64,000 bases of DNA from Idiomarina sp. GTDB lineage: Bacteria; Pseudomonadota; Gammaproteobacteria; Enterobacterales; Alteromonadaceae. Below are positions 33,515-43,246 of this stretch, one piece after another. Below the pieces are notes generated by a model. The model saw nothing but the letters and a program-made list of their open reading frames with translations. It was not told where the DNA came from and ran no database searches. Every line of letters starts with the position of its first letter. Position 1 is the stretch's first letter. The DNA lies in assembly GCA_022565355.1 (NCBI GenBank), contig JAIUMU010000005.1, positions 124,001 to 188,000 of the forward strand. The letters run 5' to 3'. The position numbers and the translations under genes were made by a program.

Positions 33515-34885
33515 TTAGCTTAGCGGCAACCGAACTGTTACGGCTAAACCACCTTCTGGGTGGTTTTCAGCATGAATACTACCACCCAATACTAGCACGG
33601 CTCTTTGGCAAAGTGCCAAGCCTAAACCTACACCGGCGCCATGATGGCGAGAAGGATCTGCACGGAAGAAGGGTTCAAACATTTTACTTAGTTTTTCTTT
33701 CGGTACTCCAGGGCCTTCATCACGAACCGTAAGTGCGATTTCATCACCTTTCACTGCCGCTGAAACTCGAACTTGGCCATTCTCAGGGCCATATTGGAAG
33801 CCGTTCCGCACTAGGTTTTCGATAATTAAGCGCAGCAACACTGCATCGGTTTCCAGCTCTGGCAATTTCCGCGCTGGCAGCTGTAAACGGCCTTCCCAGC
33901 TTGGTTGATTCTTATCGTATTGCAAATAATACAAATCGCTTTGCAAATCTTTCAATACCGCCGCGATATCTACCGGATCTTTCACTAGCTTTTCAAGGCC
34001 GTTTTCCAACCGTGAAAGCCACAAAATACTATCGATAATAGAGCCTAGGCGGTAAATATCTTTATGCAGCTGCAAGTAATTGCGGTTTTTCCGTAGTTCA
34101 TCGGTTTCCATTAAATCCAGCGCCACTTGCAAGCGGCCCACGGGTGAACGTAACTCATGGGAAATATCACTCAGCAACCTACGCTGCGCATCGCGTGAAC
34201 TCGCCAGTTGCACCGCAGTAGTTGCCATAGTGCGGGCAAGCTCACCCAGCTCATCTTTACGTTTCGGCAATCGTGCTAGGTTAGGCTCGGCAGAGCCGGC
34301 AGCAATTTCTCGTGTGGCATTGCGCAACTGCCGTAGCGGCCGCACAAACCACCAACCAAGAATAAGCGCACCAAGAAATGATGCCGCAATAGAAATAAGA
34401 ATTAGCCGCGGCCACCAATCTTGATCGCCGTTTTCCGCTAGCATCGCGAGTTCTTCACTACTAGCAGGGCGCGCAATTACTACATCGCCTTCGCTGCTGG
34501 CAAATGGTCCGCCATAGGTGTGTTCGCCCACCACTACCTGCACTGGCTCAGCGCTCTGCATAATATCGAACGCCACACCCACTTGAAATTGGCTCATGCC
34601 GGGCACGTAAATGATCTCGTTGAGCTCTAGGCTATTTACCGCCACTACACGATATTGCCCTACCAATAAACGGCCAGGTTGAATCATGCCTTCGGTGGAA
34701 GGGTGGTTAAGAATGGGTTCTATTGCGCGCTGATAATCTTCAGCAAGTTCTGTTGGCCCGGGAGGGGCAGAAAGGTAAAGCACAGCCGAAAAGGCAGCCA
34801 TCGCTGTTAACAATATCAGGCTCCAGAATATTGTTAACAGCCGGAATGTAAGTGATTGATACCAACGAGTACGGCGCTCTGGCAT
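33515..34885 (-). CDS. CpxA-like sensor histidine kinase
   Basis: A 456-residue membrane kinase. TM helix 1 lies at residues about 10-33, a periplasmic sensor of about 130 residues follows, TM2 is near 168-188 and a HAMP linker precedes HisKA (ISHELRSPVGRLQ, phospho-His about 248) and an HATPase domain with N box (IENLVRNGFQYG), DEGPGVP and GVGLGLAL. The partner regulator is upstream with only three bases between them. The pair resembles CpxAR of enterobacteria, an envelope-stress system; no cpxP lies nearby, so the signal is not defined. Confidence 0.85.
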   Translation of the reverse strand: MPERRTRWYQSLTFRLLTIFWSLILLTAMAAFSAVLYLSAPPGPTELAEDYQRAIEPILNHPSTEGMIQPGRLLVGQYRVVAVNSLELNEIIYVPGMSQFQVGVAFDIMQSAEPVQVVVGEHTYGGPFASSEGDVVIARPASSEELAMLAENGDQDWWPRLILISIAASFLGALILGWWFVRPLRQLRNATREIAAGSAEPNLARLPKRKDELGELARTMATTAVQLASSRDAQRRLLSDISHELRSPVGRLQVALDLMETDELRKNRNYLQLHKDIYRLGSIIDSILWLSRLENGLEKLVKDPVDIAAVLKDLQSDLYYLQYDKNQPSWEGRLQLPARKLPELETDAVLLRLIIENLVRNGFQYGPENGQVRVSAAVKGDEIALTVRDEGPGVPKEKLSKMFEPFFRADPSRHHGAGVGLGLALCQRAVLVLGGSIHAENHPEGGLAVTVRLPLS

Positions 34886-34888
34886 GGA

Positions 34889-35584
34889 TTAGCTTTCCAG
34901 TAACTCTGGCTCCATTACGCGATAGCCTCGGCCACGCACGGTTTGAATACGATCAGGGTGGCTTGGAAGTTTTTTGCGCACGTTACTAATATGCACATCT
35001 AACGAGCGATCGAATGGCCCGAGCTGACGCCCAAGCACTTGGGTAGATAGGCTTTCTTTAGTTACCAATTGGCCGTGATGCATAATCAGCTGGCGCAATA
35101 CTTCAAATTCGGTAGGTGTAAGAGTAAGTGCTTTACCATCACAAATAGCTTCGGCGTTCACGGTATCAAGCTCAAAACCGGCATAGCGGAGTTTCTCAAC
35201 CTCGGGCATGCCATCGCCTTTTTTACTGCGGCGCAACAACGCCTTCACCCGAGCCACAAGCTCGCGTGGATAAAATGGTTTCGGTAAGTAATCGTCTGCG
35301 CCAAGCTCTAAGCCCACCACACGATCTACATCATCACCACGGGCAGTAAGCATTAACACCGGAGTTTCGATACCCGATTGGCGTAAGTGCTTCAGCACTT
35401 GCAAGCCATCCATTTCTGGCAACATGATATCAAGCAAAATGAGGGAGAATTTGCCTTCGGTGGCCGTATTCAAGCCCGCTTTACCGTCTTCAACAGTGGT
35501 TAATCGAATGCCCTCACGAGCAAACACATCAGTAAGCATTGTGCCTAAATCTGCATCATCATCAATTAGTAGAACATTCACCAC
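34889..35584 (-). CDS. CpxR-like OmpR-family response regulator
   Basis: A 231-residue regulator: receiver domain with phospho-Asp in LILLDIMLPEMDG (about 52) and Lys in LPKPFYPRELVAR, then a winged-helix DNA-binding domain from about 130. The stretches LTPTEFEVLRQLIMHHGQ and GPFDRSLDVHISNVRKKLP are close to E. coli CpxR, less so to other family members. A cluster of TTTAC words (GTAAA on the gene strand), the CpxR recognition element, lies upstream, so autoregulation is likely. Confidence 0.87.
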   Translation of the reverse strand: MVNVLLIDDDADLGTMLTDVFAREGIRLTTVEDGKAGLNTATEGKFSLILLDIMLPEMDGLQVLKHLRQSGIETPVLMLTARGDDVDRVVGLELGADDYLPKPFYPRELVARVKALLRRSKKGDGMPEVEKLRYAGFELDTVNAEAICDGKALTLTPTEFEVLRQLIMHHGQLVTKESLSTQVLGRQLGPFDRSLDVHISNVRKKLPSHPDRIQTVRGRGYRVMEPELLES

Positions 35585-35691
35585 AATTCACCTTCCTTTT
35601 CACTGTTCGTTATAAGCGCTACCTGAAATCGCTGCCTGCAATTGAATCGGAAATGCTGGCTAGGAACGTTTCTCTATTGTAGCAAACTCTC

Positions 35692-35767
35692 TTTACAATC
35701 TTTACATTTCTCTAATTTACGCGTTACCCACTTACATGCGAGTTACTTTTCATTCCCTTTACAATTG
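35692..35767 (-). promoter_or_regulatory. Cluster of GTAAA (CpxR-box-like) words
   Basis: On the leftward strand GTAAA occurs at 35705-35701 and 35696-35692 (direct pair, four bases between), again at 35720-35716 and within CAATTGTAAAG-like 35767-35757. A GTAAA pair with 4-8 bases between is the CpxR box in enterobacteria. It lies about 110 bases before the start of the CpxR-like gene. Confidence 0.5.
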
Positions 35768-35818
35768 CGCAATGCCGCTTTTTTGCCGCATGGCGTAAGG
35801 AATATACGAGCACTCACC

Positions 35819-37324
35819 TTAGCGTTTACTAAGCTTACGGGTAAGCGTATTTCGGCCCCATCCTAAGCGCGTTGCCGCGTTCTGCCGATGGTTATCGGTT
35901 TGCGCTAACGCCGCATCGATCGCCATATCTTCAATTTCGGCAAGCAACGCACTACAACGTTGGTTATCAGTGCCATCAAGCGCAGCGAGAAACTCGGCAT
36001 ACAGCGCATGGCGCCATTCCAGGCTGCTATTTGCGGAGTTAACCGAGCTCGTAAATAGGGTGCTTGCTTGTTCTTGCTGAGCTTGTTCCTGCTGAGCTTT
36101 AGCATTAGATTTGAGCCCAGCGTTCTGGGTTAATTCAACGTGATGCTTAAACTCATTGGGTAGCTCATCGCTATCCACCACATCGCCGCTCGCCATTACT
36201 GTTATCCAACGGCAGGTGTTTTCTAACTGCCGCACATTGCCTGGCCAATCGGCCTGCTGCAATACGTTCATCGCCTTTACCGTTAAACGCTTGCTCGGCA
36301 TGTGTAACTCTTCGGCAGCACTTTGCAGAAAATGTTCCACCAGTGCAGGAATATCGCTGCGCCGTTCATGCAAGGCCGGTAATTGCACATGAATCACGTT
36401 TAAGCGATGGTATAAATCCTCCCGAAATACTCCCTCGGCTACGGCCTTGCGCAAATCAATATGGGTTGCTGCAATTACCCGCACATTTACCGTTACCAAC
36501 TGGTGGCTGCCTACTGGATAAAATTGCCCTTCCGCCAATGCCCGTAATAACCGGGTTTGCACGGCTAACGGCATATCGCCAATTTCATCTAAGAACAGCG
36601 TGCCGCCATCTGCTTGCTGAAAGCGCCCCTGCCTGCGGTTCTGGGCGCCAGTAAAGGCACCCTTTTCGTGGCCAAACAGCTCTGATTCAATGAGCTCTGC
36701 TGGGATTGCCGCCATGTTCAAGGCCACAAAAGGCTTTTCAGCTCGCGGGCTGTGTTCATGCAACGCCCGCGCTACTAGCTCTTTACCTGTGCCAGATTGG
36801 CCCGTGAGCAATACCGAAACGCTCGAGCGCGAAAGCCGACCAATGGCGCGAAACACTTCTTGCATGGCCGATGATTCACCGATAATACCGGTATCGTTAT
36901 TCGCCAATACTGGCCGCTCTGCCTCGCTACGCGGTTTTATCGCCCGCTCAGCAATTGCCAGCACTTCATCTAAATCAAATGGCTTTGGTAAATACTCGAA
37001 GGCACCGCCTTTAAACGCGCGCACTGCACTATCCAAATCCGAATGCGCGGTCATAATCACCACCGGTAAATCCGGCAATTGCTGTTGCAGCTCATGCAGC
37101 ACTTGCATGCCATCCATACCTGGCATGCGCACATCGGTAAGCACCAATGCCGGTGCAGGTACCCTGCTAGCATTAGTATCGGCTTGCTGTAACGCCGCCA
37201 ACGCGGTTAAAAATTGCTGCGGCTCGGCAAATACTTCAGGATGCCAGCCGCCATTGCGAAACGCCCGCTCCAGCACCCAACGAATGGAACTATCATCATC
37301 CAATATCCAAACTACACGGCTCAT
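35819..37324 (-). CDS. glnG: Nitrogen regulation protein NtrC
   Basis: A 501-residue sigma-54 activator: receiver (phospho-Asp in LTDVRMPGMDG, about 58), AAA+ domain (GESSAMQEVFRAIGR; Walker A GQSGTGKE near 180; sigma-54 contact motif GAFTGA near 229; FLDEIGDMP) and a Fis-type helix-turn-helix at the end (NAATRLGWGRNTLTRKL). A Gln-rich linker containing the duplicated word AQQEQ (about 407-417) separates the last two. Phosphorylated by NtrB under nitrogen limitation, it activates glnA. Overlaps glnL by four bases. Confidence 0.95.
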   Translation of the reverse strand: MSRVVWILDDDSSIRWVLERAFRNGGWHPEVFAEPQQFLTALAALQQADTNASRVPAPALVLTDVRMPGMDGMQVLHELQQQLPDLPVVIMTAHSDLDSAVRAFKGGAFEYLPKPFDLDEVLAIAERAIKPRSEAERPVLANNDTGIIGESSAMQEVFRAIGRLSRSSVSVLLTGQSGTGKELVARALHEHSPRAEKPFVALNMAAIPAELIESELFGHEKGAFTGAQNRRQGRFQQADGGTLFLDEIGDMPLAVQTRLLRALAEGQFYPVGSHQLVTVNVRVIAATHIDLRKAVAEGVFREDLYHRLNVIHVQLPALHERRSDIPALVEHFLQSAAEELHMPSKRLTVKAMNVLQQADWPGNVRQLENTCRWITVMASGDVVDSDELPNEFKHHVELTQNAGLKSNAKAQQEQAQQEQASTLFTSSVNSANSSLEWRHALYAEFLAALDGTDNQRCSALLAEIEDMAIDAALAQTDNHRQNAATRLGWGRNTLTRKLSKR

Positions 37325-38490
37325 TCGCGGCTCTCCTGAGTTTCATCAACGTAGGGTAATACCACGGTGAATTCGGTGTGCCCCGGCCGGCTACTTACTT
37401 CAATTTTGCCCGCATGTTGGTGCACCAAGCTTTGCGCAATCGAAAGGCCTAAACCCGTACCCCCCTCACGCCCCGTAACCAACGGATAAAACAGCGTATC
37501 TTTTAAATCAGCGGCCACACCTGGGCCATTATCTTGCACACTGATCAGCGCGCATTGGCGATAGCGCTTACCATAAATGGTTTCTTGATGGCTTACTCGA
37601 GTGCGAATCACTAGCTGCTTCTCGCCCTGCTTACCTGCCGCCAACTCATCTGCTGCACCGGCGCTTTGGGTGCTATCGGTTCGCAACGCATCTATGGCGT
37701 TCTGCACAAGATTTAACAACACCTGCTCAATTTGATCGCCGCTAATATATAAATCAGGCAAGCTCGGATCGTAATCTTTGTTAATCACCACGTTACACGC
37801 CGGTTCGCTGCGGCGCAGCTCAAGCTGCACTACATCGAGCACACGTTGCAAAATTGCATGGATATTCTGCGGGCTGCGGGCGCTTGGCCGGTTCGGGCCC
37901 AGCAATCGATCTACCAGATTTCGCAACCGATCCGATTGCGCCATAATCAGTTGGGTGAACTCGCGCTGTTCCTCACTTGCCAGCTCGCTATGCAGCAACT
38001 GTGCAGCGCCACGAATACCACCTAAGGGGTTCTTAATTTCATGCGCTAAACCACGCACCAACTGCTGCGCTGCTTCCCGCTGATGTTGCTGGGCTTGCTC
38101 TTGGTTTATACGGCGAATTAGATCTACTTGCCGCACTTCAAGGAGCACGCTATTTCGTAAATCGGGAAAGTGGGCTACCGATGCATTTAGCTCTACCGTA
38201 ATCGCTTTACCATCGTGAAATACCCAACTTACATCGCTATCGGCGATGCTTTGATGGTGATTGGCTACGCTGCGCAGCAGGTTCATATCAAAACTGCTGT
38301 AGCGTAAATGGCTATCGATCGGCGCGCCAATTAAACGCCGGGAACTGCCCGAGAATACGGCATCGGCAGCAGCATTGGCGTAACAAACATTAAGGTTGGC
38401 ATCGAGCACCAACACCGCACTGGTCAGTTGGTCGGCAAGGGTAGGAGTTATCTGTGCTGCAGAATGTTGATCGTGCACTTGATTTGGCAT
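37321..38490 (-). CDS. glnL: Nitrogen sensor kinase NtrB
   Basis: A 389-residue soluble histidine kinase/phosphatase controlled by PII. A PAS domain (about 15-120) is followed by the phospho-His box LAHEIKNPLGGIRGA (about 150), and the ATP-binding motifs NLVQNAIDAL, DNGPGV and GGTGLGLSI. An insertion rich in small residues (GAADELAAGKQGEK, near 287) is not in E. coli NtrB. The gene ends inside the glnG start (ATGA). A NtrC-type site lies between it and glnA. Confidence 0.95.
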   Translation of the reverse strand: MPNQVHDQHSAAQITPTLADQLTSAVLVLDANLNVCYANAAADAVFSGSSRRLIGAPIDSHLRYSSFDMNLLRSVANHHQSIADSDVSWVFHDGKAITVELNASVAHFPDLRNSVLLEVRQVDLIRRINQEQAQQHQREAAQQLVRGLAHEIKNPLGGIRGAAQLLHSELASEEQREFTQLIMAQSDRLRNLVDRLLGPNRPSARSPQNIHAILQRVLDVVQLELRRSEPACNVVINKDYDPSLPDLYISGDQIEQVLLNLVQNAIDALRTDSTQSAGAADELAAGKQGEKQLVIRTRVSHQETIYGKRYRQCALISVQDNGPGVAADLKDTLFYPLVTGREGGTGLGLSIAQSLVHQHAGKIEVSSRPGHTEFTVVLPYVDETQESRE

Positions 38491-38511
38491 AGCCCCACCT
38501 TAAATATAAAC

Positions 38512-38527
38512 CGAAGCATGCGCTTCG
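38512..38527. other. Small hairpin upstream of glnL
   Basis: CGAAGC-ATGC-GCTTCG (38512-38527) is a perfect 6-bp hairpin 22 bases before the glnL start. Reading leftwards, it may act as a weak attenuator or processing site between glnA and glnLG, a place where enterobacteria have a terminator. No T-run follows. Confidence 0.3.
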
Positions 38528-38580
38528 CCTTACGGTTGGCTAGGAGTTGGTGCATGCTAGGAACATTAAGCACCGAGTAT

Positions 38581-38597
38581 TGCACCAAAGTGGTGCG
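38581..38597. promoter_or_regulatory. NtrC site between glnA and glnL
   Basis: TGCACCAAAGTGGTGCG matches the NtrC consensus TGCACC-N5-GGTGCA at nearly all dyad positions. It lies 91 bases upstream of glnL, where enterobacterial NtrC represses a minor promoter. Next to it 38597-38604 and 38616-38623 form a perfect GTTACGCA/TGCGTAAC hairpin, possibly the partial glnA terminator. Confidence 0.75.
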
Positions 38598-38650
38598 TTA
38601 CGCAACAATTTCTGCTGCGTAACAACACCGGCGCCGAACGCATCACGCAA

Positions 38651-40072
38651 TTAGCATGAGTAGTACATATCAAACTCAACTGGGTGCGTGGTCATCATAA
38701 GTTTCTCAACTTCTTTCTGTTTCAGCGTAATGTAAGCATCGATCATATCGTCGCTCATTACGCCGCCTTTGGTTAAGAATTCACGATCTTTATCAAGCGC
38801 TTCTAAAGCTTGTTCCAACGATTTTGCTACGGTTGGAATTTCTTTCGCTTCTTCCGCTGGTAAATCGTATAAATCTTTATCCATTGCATCGCCAGGATGG
38901 ATTTTGTTTTGGATACCATCTAGGCCAGCCATCATCAGCGCAGTAAAGGCTAAATATGGGTTCGCAATTGGATCTGGGAAACGTGCTTCAATACGGCGCC
39001 CTTTCGGATTAGAAACCAAAGGAATACGAATTGATGCAGAGCGGTTACGCGCTGAGTACGCCAACATTACTGGTGCTTCAAAACCAGGTACCAAACGCTT
39101 ATACGAGTTGGTGCCCGGATTAGTGAATGCATTAATAGCGCGCGCGTGCTTAATAATACCGCCAATATAATACAGTGCTAATTCAGATAGCCCGCCGTAT
39201 TTATCGCCAGAAAATAGGTTTTTACCATCTTTCGCTAAGCTCATATGCACGTGCATGCCAGAACCGTTATCGCCTACTAATGGCTTCGGCATAAAGGTAG
39301 CCGTTTTGCCATATGCATGGGCAACGTTATGCACTACATATTTAAAGATTTGGATTTCATCGGCCTTATTCGTAAGGGTATTGAAGCGGCACGCTACTTC
39401 GTTCTGGCCAGCGGTAGCTACTTCATGGTGATGCGCTTCAACTACTAAGCCCATATCTTCCATTACTTCACACATTTCGCTACGAATCTCGTGTGATGAA
39501 TCTACTGGTGGTACTGGGAAGTAACCGCCTTTCACACCTGGACGATGGCCTTTGTTACCGCCTTCATACTCAGAGCCTGAGTTCCATTTCGCTTCAATAT
39601 CATCAATCTTGAAGAATGAGCCACTCATATCGGTGTGGAAGCGCACATCGTCAAATAAGAAGAATTCTGGCTCAGGGCCCATTAAGGCTGCATCAGCGAT
39701 GCCCGTAGAAGTAAGGTATTCTTCTGCACGGCGAGCAATAGAGCGTGGGTCACGATCGTAACCTTGGCGCGTATCCGGCTCCAAAATAGAGCAGCGTAAA
39801 ATAAGCGTTGGAATTTCTGAGAACGGGTCCATTACGGCTGTGTCTAAATCTGGCATTAGCACCATGTCTGATTCATTAATGCCTTTCCAGCCCGAAATTG
39901 ACGAGCCATCAAACATTTTTCCATCTTCGAAGAAGTCTTCGTCGATCTGTGAAACAGGAATCGTAACGTGTTGCTCTTTACCTTTGGTATCGGTAAAGCG
40001 TAAATCAACAAAACGTACTTCGTTCTCGTCGATTAATTCCATGATTGTTGCAACAGTTGCATGATTAGACAT
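38651..40072 (-). CDS. glnA: Glutamine synthetase, type I
   Basis: A 473-residue enzyme making glutamine from glutamate, ammonia and ATP. The start [20 protein letters not shown], the metal site [13 protein letters not shown], the ATP site [14 protein letters not shown] and the adenylylation tyrosine in [11 protein letters not shown] (near 402) mark the GSI-beta, adenylylation-controlled group. It stands upstream of glnL-glnG on the same strand. A sigma-54 promoter and NtrC sites precede it, so it is induced under nitrogen limitation. Confidence 0.97.
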   Translation of the reverse strand: MSNHATVATIMELIDENEVRFVDLRFTDTKGKEQHVTIPVSQIDEDFFEDGKMFDGSSISGWKGINESDMVLMPDLDTAVMDPFSEIPTLILRCSILEPDTRQGYDRDPRSIARRAEEYLTSTGIADAALMGPEPEFFLFDDVRFHTDMSGSFFKIDDIEAKWNSGSEYEGGNKGHRPGVKGGYFPVPPVDSSHEIRSEMCEVMEDMGLVVEAHHHEVATAGQNEVACRFNTLTNKADEIQIFKYVVHNVAHAYGKTATFMPKPLVGDNGSGMHVHMSLAKDGKNLFSGDKYGGLSELALYYIGGIIKHARAINAFTNPGTNSYKRLVPGFEAPVMLAYSARNRSASIRIPLVSNPKGRRIEARFPDPIANPYLAFTALMMAGLDGIQNKIHPGDAMDKDLYDLPAEEAKEIPTVAKSLEQALEALDKDREFLTKGGVMSDDMIDAYITLKQKEVEKLMMTTHPVEFDMYYSC

Positions 40073-40172
40073 AGAGCCTCCGGGCTTGAGTAATAACTTA
40101 AAAGGTAATGTACCTAAATTGCCAATTTGATAGTTGGTAAATTTGCTTTGTTAAATTCCTTGCCGATAAAGA

Positions 40173-40189
40173 TAGCAAAAGCCGTGCCA
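40173..40189 (-). promoter_or_regulatory. Sigma-54 promoter of glnA
   Basis: Leftward strand reads TGGCACGGCTTTTGCTA: the -24 (TGGCAC, 40189-40184) and -12 (TTGC, 40178-40175) elements have the exact spacing of the consensus TGGCAC-N5-TTGC. It lies about 100 bases before the glnA ATG. Confidence 0.88.
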
Positions 40190-40337
40190 GATTATCTGCC
40201 TTACCGCCAACCTATTGTTTTGAATTAATAAAATAATTATATTTTGTTGCTGGCGAGCGCAATCCCCGCTTTTTTAACCGGTTCGCGCCAAGAATGCTCG
40301 CAAATAAGCATCAGTAGCTCACATTCTGCACAGCAAT

Positions 40338-40354
40338 CGCACCATTGTGGTGCG
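40338..40354. promoter_or_regulatory. NtrC enhancer site for glnA
   Basis: CGCACCATTGTGGTGCG is a dyad matching the NtrC consensus GCACC-N5-GGTGC. It lies about 157 bases upstream of the sigma-54 -24 element, and about 51 bases (five helical turns, centre to centre) from a second, weaker copy at 40389-40405. Two such sites are typical of glnA enhancers. The rest of the 343-base glnA-dsbA gap has no gene. Confidence 0.78.
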
Positions 40355-40382
40355 TTAGATGCCAAGCTAATTATCGAGCATA

Positions 40383-40410
40383 AAAAAACGCACCATTTCG
40401 GTGCGTTTTT
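40383..40410. terminator. dsbA terminator, overlapping an NtrC-like site
   Basis: A-run, ACGCACC-ATTT-CGGTGCGT stem-loop and T-run (40382-40410) form a terminator for dsbA, just after its stop codon at 40416. The stem sequence CGCACCATTTCGGTGCG (40389-40405) is also one substitution from the NtrC dyad. Confidence 0.75.
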
Positions 40411-40415
40411 GCTGT

Positions 40416-41090
40416 TTAATCTAGGCTGAGTAAGTATTCAATCAGCTGATTATAATCTTGCTGGGTATTGATATCATCGGGCAACGGGTTTTTCACCAAA
40501 TAACGGCCATTTACAACTACTGCTGGCACCCCAGGAATATTGTTAGCACGCATTTCTTCCAGTGTTTGTTCCATAATGGCTTCAACTTCACTGCTATCTG
40601 CCAGATCAAATACCGCTTGCTCATCTAAGCCTTGCTGGCGTAGGAACGTAGAAAGATCACTGAAATCTGGTAGTTCTGGCGCTTGGGCTTGATAAAATGC
40701 CAGCATTTCTACTGCCACATCACGCTCTGCTACTATGCTCGCTGCGTGGAACATACGCGCATCAAGTGCCCAACGCTGATTAAATACGCCATGGCGGCGC
40801 ACGATTGGCACATTCGGATTCGCTTCTTTAAAGCCCTGCATAATCGGTTCAAAACGCTGACATGCTGGGCAGCCTACCCACAGATACTCAACTAAATAGG
40901 GTTCTTGCTGCTCTTGCTGTACCGGATGCTCTAGCACGCGGTAGTAGGTTCCTTCAGCGTAAACGCGGTGTGTTTGCTCATCATTGTTTGTGCTTTCTAC
41001 CGGCGCTTCACTACATGCAGCCAAAGCCAACATTGCAGCTCCAGCAACAAATGCTGTGCGAAATGTGGTTAGCCAACCTCTATTTGTCAT
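40416..41090 (-). CDS. dsbA: DsbA-like thiol:disulfide oxidoreductase, lipoprotein type
   Basis: A 224-residue thioredoxin-fold protein introducing disulfides in exported proteins. It carries a lipobox LAAC (Cys-25) in its signal peptide and thus should be membrane-anchored, unlike soluble enterobacterial DsbA. The active site is GCPACQ (CPAC; E. coli DsbA has CPHC), near residue 77, and the cis-proline loop GVPAVVV near 188. The central helical part (about 100-175) has the DsbA insertion. Divergent from typA. The altered dipeptide should shift the redox potential; this is inference. Confidence 0.87.
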   Translation of the reverse strand: MTNRGWLTTFRTAFVAGAAMLALAACSEAPVESTNNDEQTHRVYAEGTYYRVLEHPVQQEQQEPYLVEYLWVGCPACQRFEPIMQGFKEANPNVPIVRRHGVFNQRWALDARMFHAASIVAERDVAVEMLAFYQAQAPELPDFSDLSTFLRQQGLDEQAVFDLADSSEVEAIMEQTLEEMRANNIPGVPAVVVNGRYLVKNPLPDDINTQQDYNQLIEYLLSLD

Positions 41091-41336
41091 AGTTATTTCC
41101 TATTCTTTTAGTTGCGTTGTACGTGTTGTAATGCACCTTTGCTCTTGATTACCGAACAACATGCTTACTTACGGAAAATTCTGCCCTCAGCATAGCGTTA
41201 CTCAGGGTAAAAACGTAGTATTTTCGTTAAATATACGCTTGTTATACATTAGATGCTTTTTTATTCAGTGAAATCAGCGTATGATCCGCCACCCTATGGC
41301 CCGATGGCCTTCACCACAGGTTAAAAATACAGTTTT

Positions 41337-43172
41337 ATGTCTAAAGCTATTGAAAAAATTCGTAATATCGCAATCATCGCGCACGTTGACCATGGTAAAA
41401 CTACCCTAGTTGATAAACTTTTGCATCAGTCTGGCACCCTTGAGAGCCGCGGCGAACAGCAAGAGCGCATCATGGATTCTAACGATCTTGAAAAAGAGCG
41501 CGGCATCACCATTCTTGCCAAAAACACGGCTATTAACTGGGGCGATTATCATATCAACATCCTTGATACTCCAGGCCACGCCGATTTTGGTGGTGAAGTA
41601 GAACGCGTACTTTCAATGGCTGATTCTGTATTGCTGTTGGTTGATGCGGTAGATGGCCCTATGCCACAAACCCGCTTTGTAACGCAAAAAGCGTTCTCAC
41701 ACGGCTTGAACCCAATTTTGGTAGTAAACAAAGTTGATCGCCCAGGCGCACGTGTTGATTGGGTTGTAGATCAAGTTTTTGATTTGTTCGATAACCTTGG
41801 CGCCAACGATAAGCAACTCGATTTTCCAATCGTTTATGCTTCAGCATTAAACGGTTTTGCTTCACTTGATTCGGAAGTTCACGGCACGGATATGACCCCG
41901 TTGTTCGAAACGATCGTGCGTGAAGTTGCACCACCAGTTGCTGAAATTGATGGCCCATTACAGCTACAAATTTCTCAGCTTGATTACTCAAGCTACCTTG
42001 GCGTAATCGGCATTGGCCGCATACGCCGCGGTACCGTGAAGCCTAACCAGCAAGTAACCATTGTTGGCGCTGATGGCAGCACGCGTAATGGTAAAATTGG
42101 TATCGTATTTGGTTACTTAGGCCTGGATCGTATGGAAGTGCCGAATTCCCATGCTGGCGATATTTGTGCCATTACGGGTTTAGGCGAATTAAAAATCTCC
42201 GATACCATTTGTGCCGTAGGCCACAACGAAGCATTACCACCGCTTACCGTTGATGAGCCAACCGTTACCATGACCTTCCAAGTAAACACGTCGCCGTTTG
42301 CTGGTAAAGAAGGTAAGTATGTAACGTCACGCCAAATTCTTGAGCGCTTACAGCAAGAGCTTGTGCATAACGTTGCACTGCGCGTTGAAGAGATGCCAGA
42401 TCCGGATAAATTCCGCGTATCAGGCCGTGGTGAATTGCACTTAGGCGTATTGATTGAAAATATGCGTCGTGAAGGCTTTGAGCTTGCAGTATCACGCCCA
42501 GAAGTAATTATTAAGTATGAAGACGGCCAGAAGATGGAACCGTACGAAACTCTTACTGTAGATGTGGAAGAGCAGCATCAAGGTTCAGTTATGGAAGCCT
42601 TAGGCTTACGTAAAGCTGAAATGACCGATATGTCTCCAGATGGTAAAGGCCGTACGCGGATTGATTTCATTGTTCCTAGCCGCGGTTTAATCGGCTTCCA
42701 AACTGAATTCATGACCTTAACTTCTGGTACTGGCTTGGTTTACCACGCGTTTGATCATTACGGCCCACACAAAGGCGGTAAGATTGGCCAACGTGTGAAC
42801 GGCGTATTGGTTTCTAACGCACAAGGTAAAGCATTGGCTTACGCTCTGTTTAACATTCAAGAACGTGGCCGTTTGTTCGCTTCGCACGCCGATGAAGTGT
42901 ATGAAGGGCAGATTATTGGTATTCACAACCGCTCTAACGATTTAACAGTGAACTGCTTGAAAGGTAAGCAGCTAACTAACATTCGTGCAGCAGGAACTGA
43001 TGAAGCGTTAACCTTAACGCCACCAATTCGCATGAGCCTAGAGCGCGCGCTTGAGTTTATTGATAACGATGAACTTGTAGAAGTAACGCCAAAATCAATT
43101 CGGGTACGTAAGAAATTACTTACCGAGAATTTGCGTAAGCGTGCTTCGCGTGAAACCGGCAGCGGTGAATAA
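41337..43172 (+). CDS. typA: Translational GTPase TypA/BipA
   Basis: A 611-residue ribosome-binding GTPase of the EF-G class, needed for growth under cold and stress and for 50S assembly. G1 [11 protein letters not shown]2 ERGITI, G3 DTPGHADF, G4 NKVDRPGA are intact near the start; the BipA-specific C-terminal domain includes [21 protein letters not shown]. coli BipA is 607 residues. It neighbours glnA as in enterobacteria. Two hairpins, the second a strong terminator, follow. Confidence 0.96.
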   Translation: MSKAIEKIRNIAIIAHVDHGKTTLVDKLLHQSGTLESRGEQQERIMDSNDLEKERGITILAKNTAINWGDYHINILDTPGHADFGGEVERVLSMADSVLLLVDAVDGPMPQTRFVTQKAFSHGLNPILVVNKVDRPGARVDWVVDQVFDLFDNLGANDKQLDFPIVYASALNGFASLDSEVHGTDMTPLFETIVREVAPPVAEIDGPLQLQISQLDYSSYLGVIGIGRIRRGTVKPNQQVTIVGADGSTRNGKIGIVFGYLGLDRMEVPNSHAGDICAITGLGELKISDTICAVGHNEALPPLTVDEPTVTMTFQVNTSPFAGKEGKYVTSRQILERLQQELVHNVALRVEEMPDPDKFRVSGRGELHLGVLIENMRREGFELAVSRPEVIIKYEDGQKMEPYETLTVDVEEQHQGSVMEALGLRKAEMTDMSPDGKGRTRIDFIVPSRGLIGFQTEFMTLTSGTGLVYHAFDHYGPHKGGKIGQRVNGVLVSNAQGKALAYALFNIQERGRLFASHADEVYEGQIIGIHNRSNDLTVNCLKGKQLTNIRAAGTDEALTLTPPIRMSLERALEFIDNDELVEVTPKSIRVRKKLLTENLRKRASRETGSGE

Positions 43173-43213
43173 AACTCATATCACCCATTAGTTTGCGGGT
43201 GATAGAAAATACC

Positions 43214-43246
43214 AAGGCCTTACAGAGTGATCTGTAAGGCCTTTTT
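43214..43246 (+). terminator. typA terminator
   Basis: A perfect 13-bp stem AAGGCCTTACAGA / TCTGTAAGGCCTT (43214-43226, 43231-43243, loop GTGA) is followed by T5. A weaker hairpin TATCACCC/GGGTGATA lies before it (43179-43204 region). Reading leftwards the same stem could end the GGDEF gene at 43245. Confidence 0.88.

Noticed and set aside
36059..36110. Direct repeat in glnG (AQQEQ word twice)
   Set aside because: A short in-frame duplication in a flexible linker; normal for Q-linkers and not a mobile repeat.
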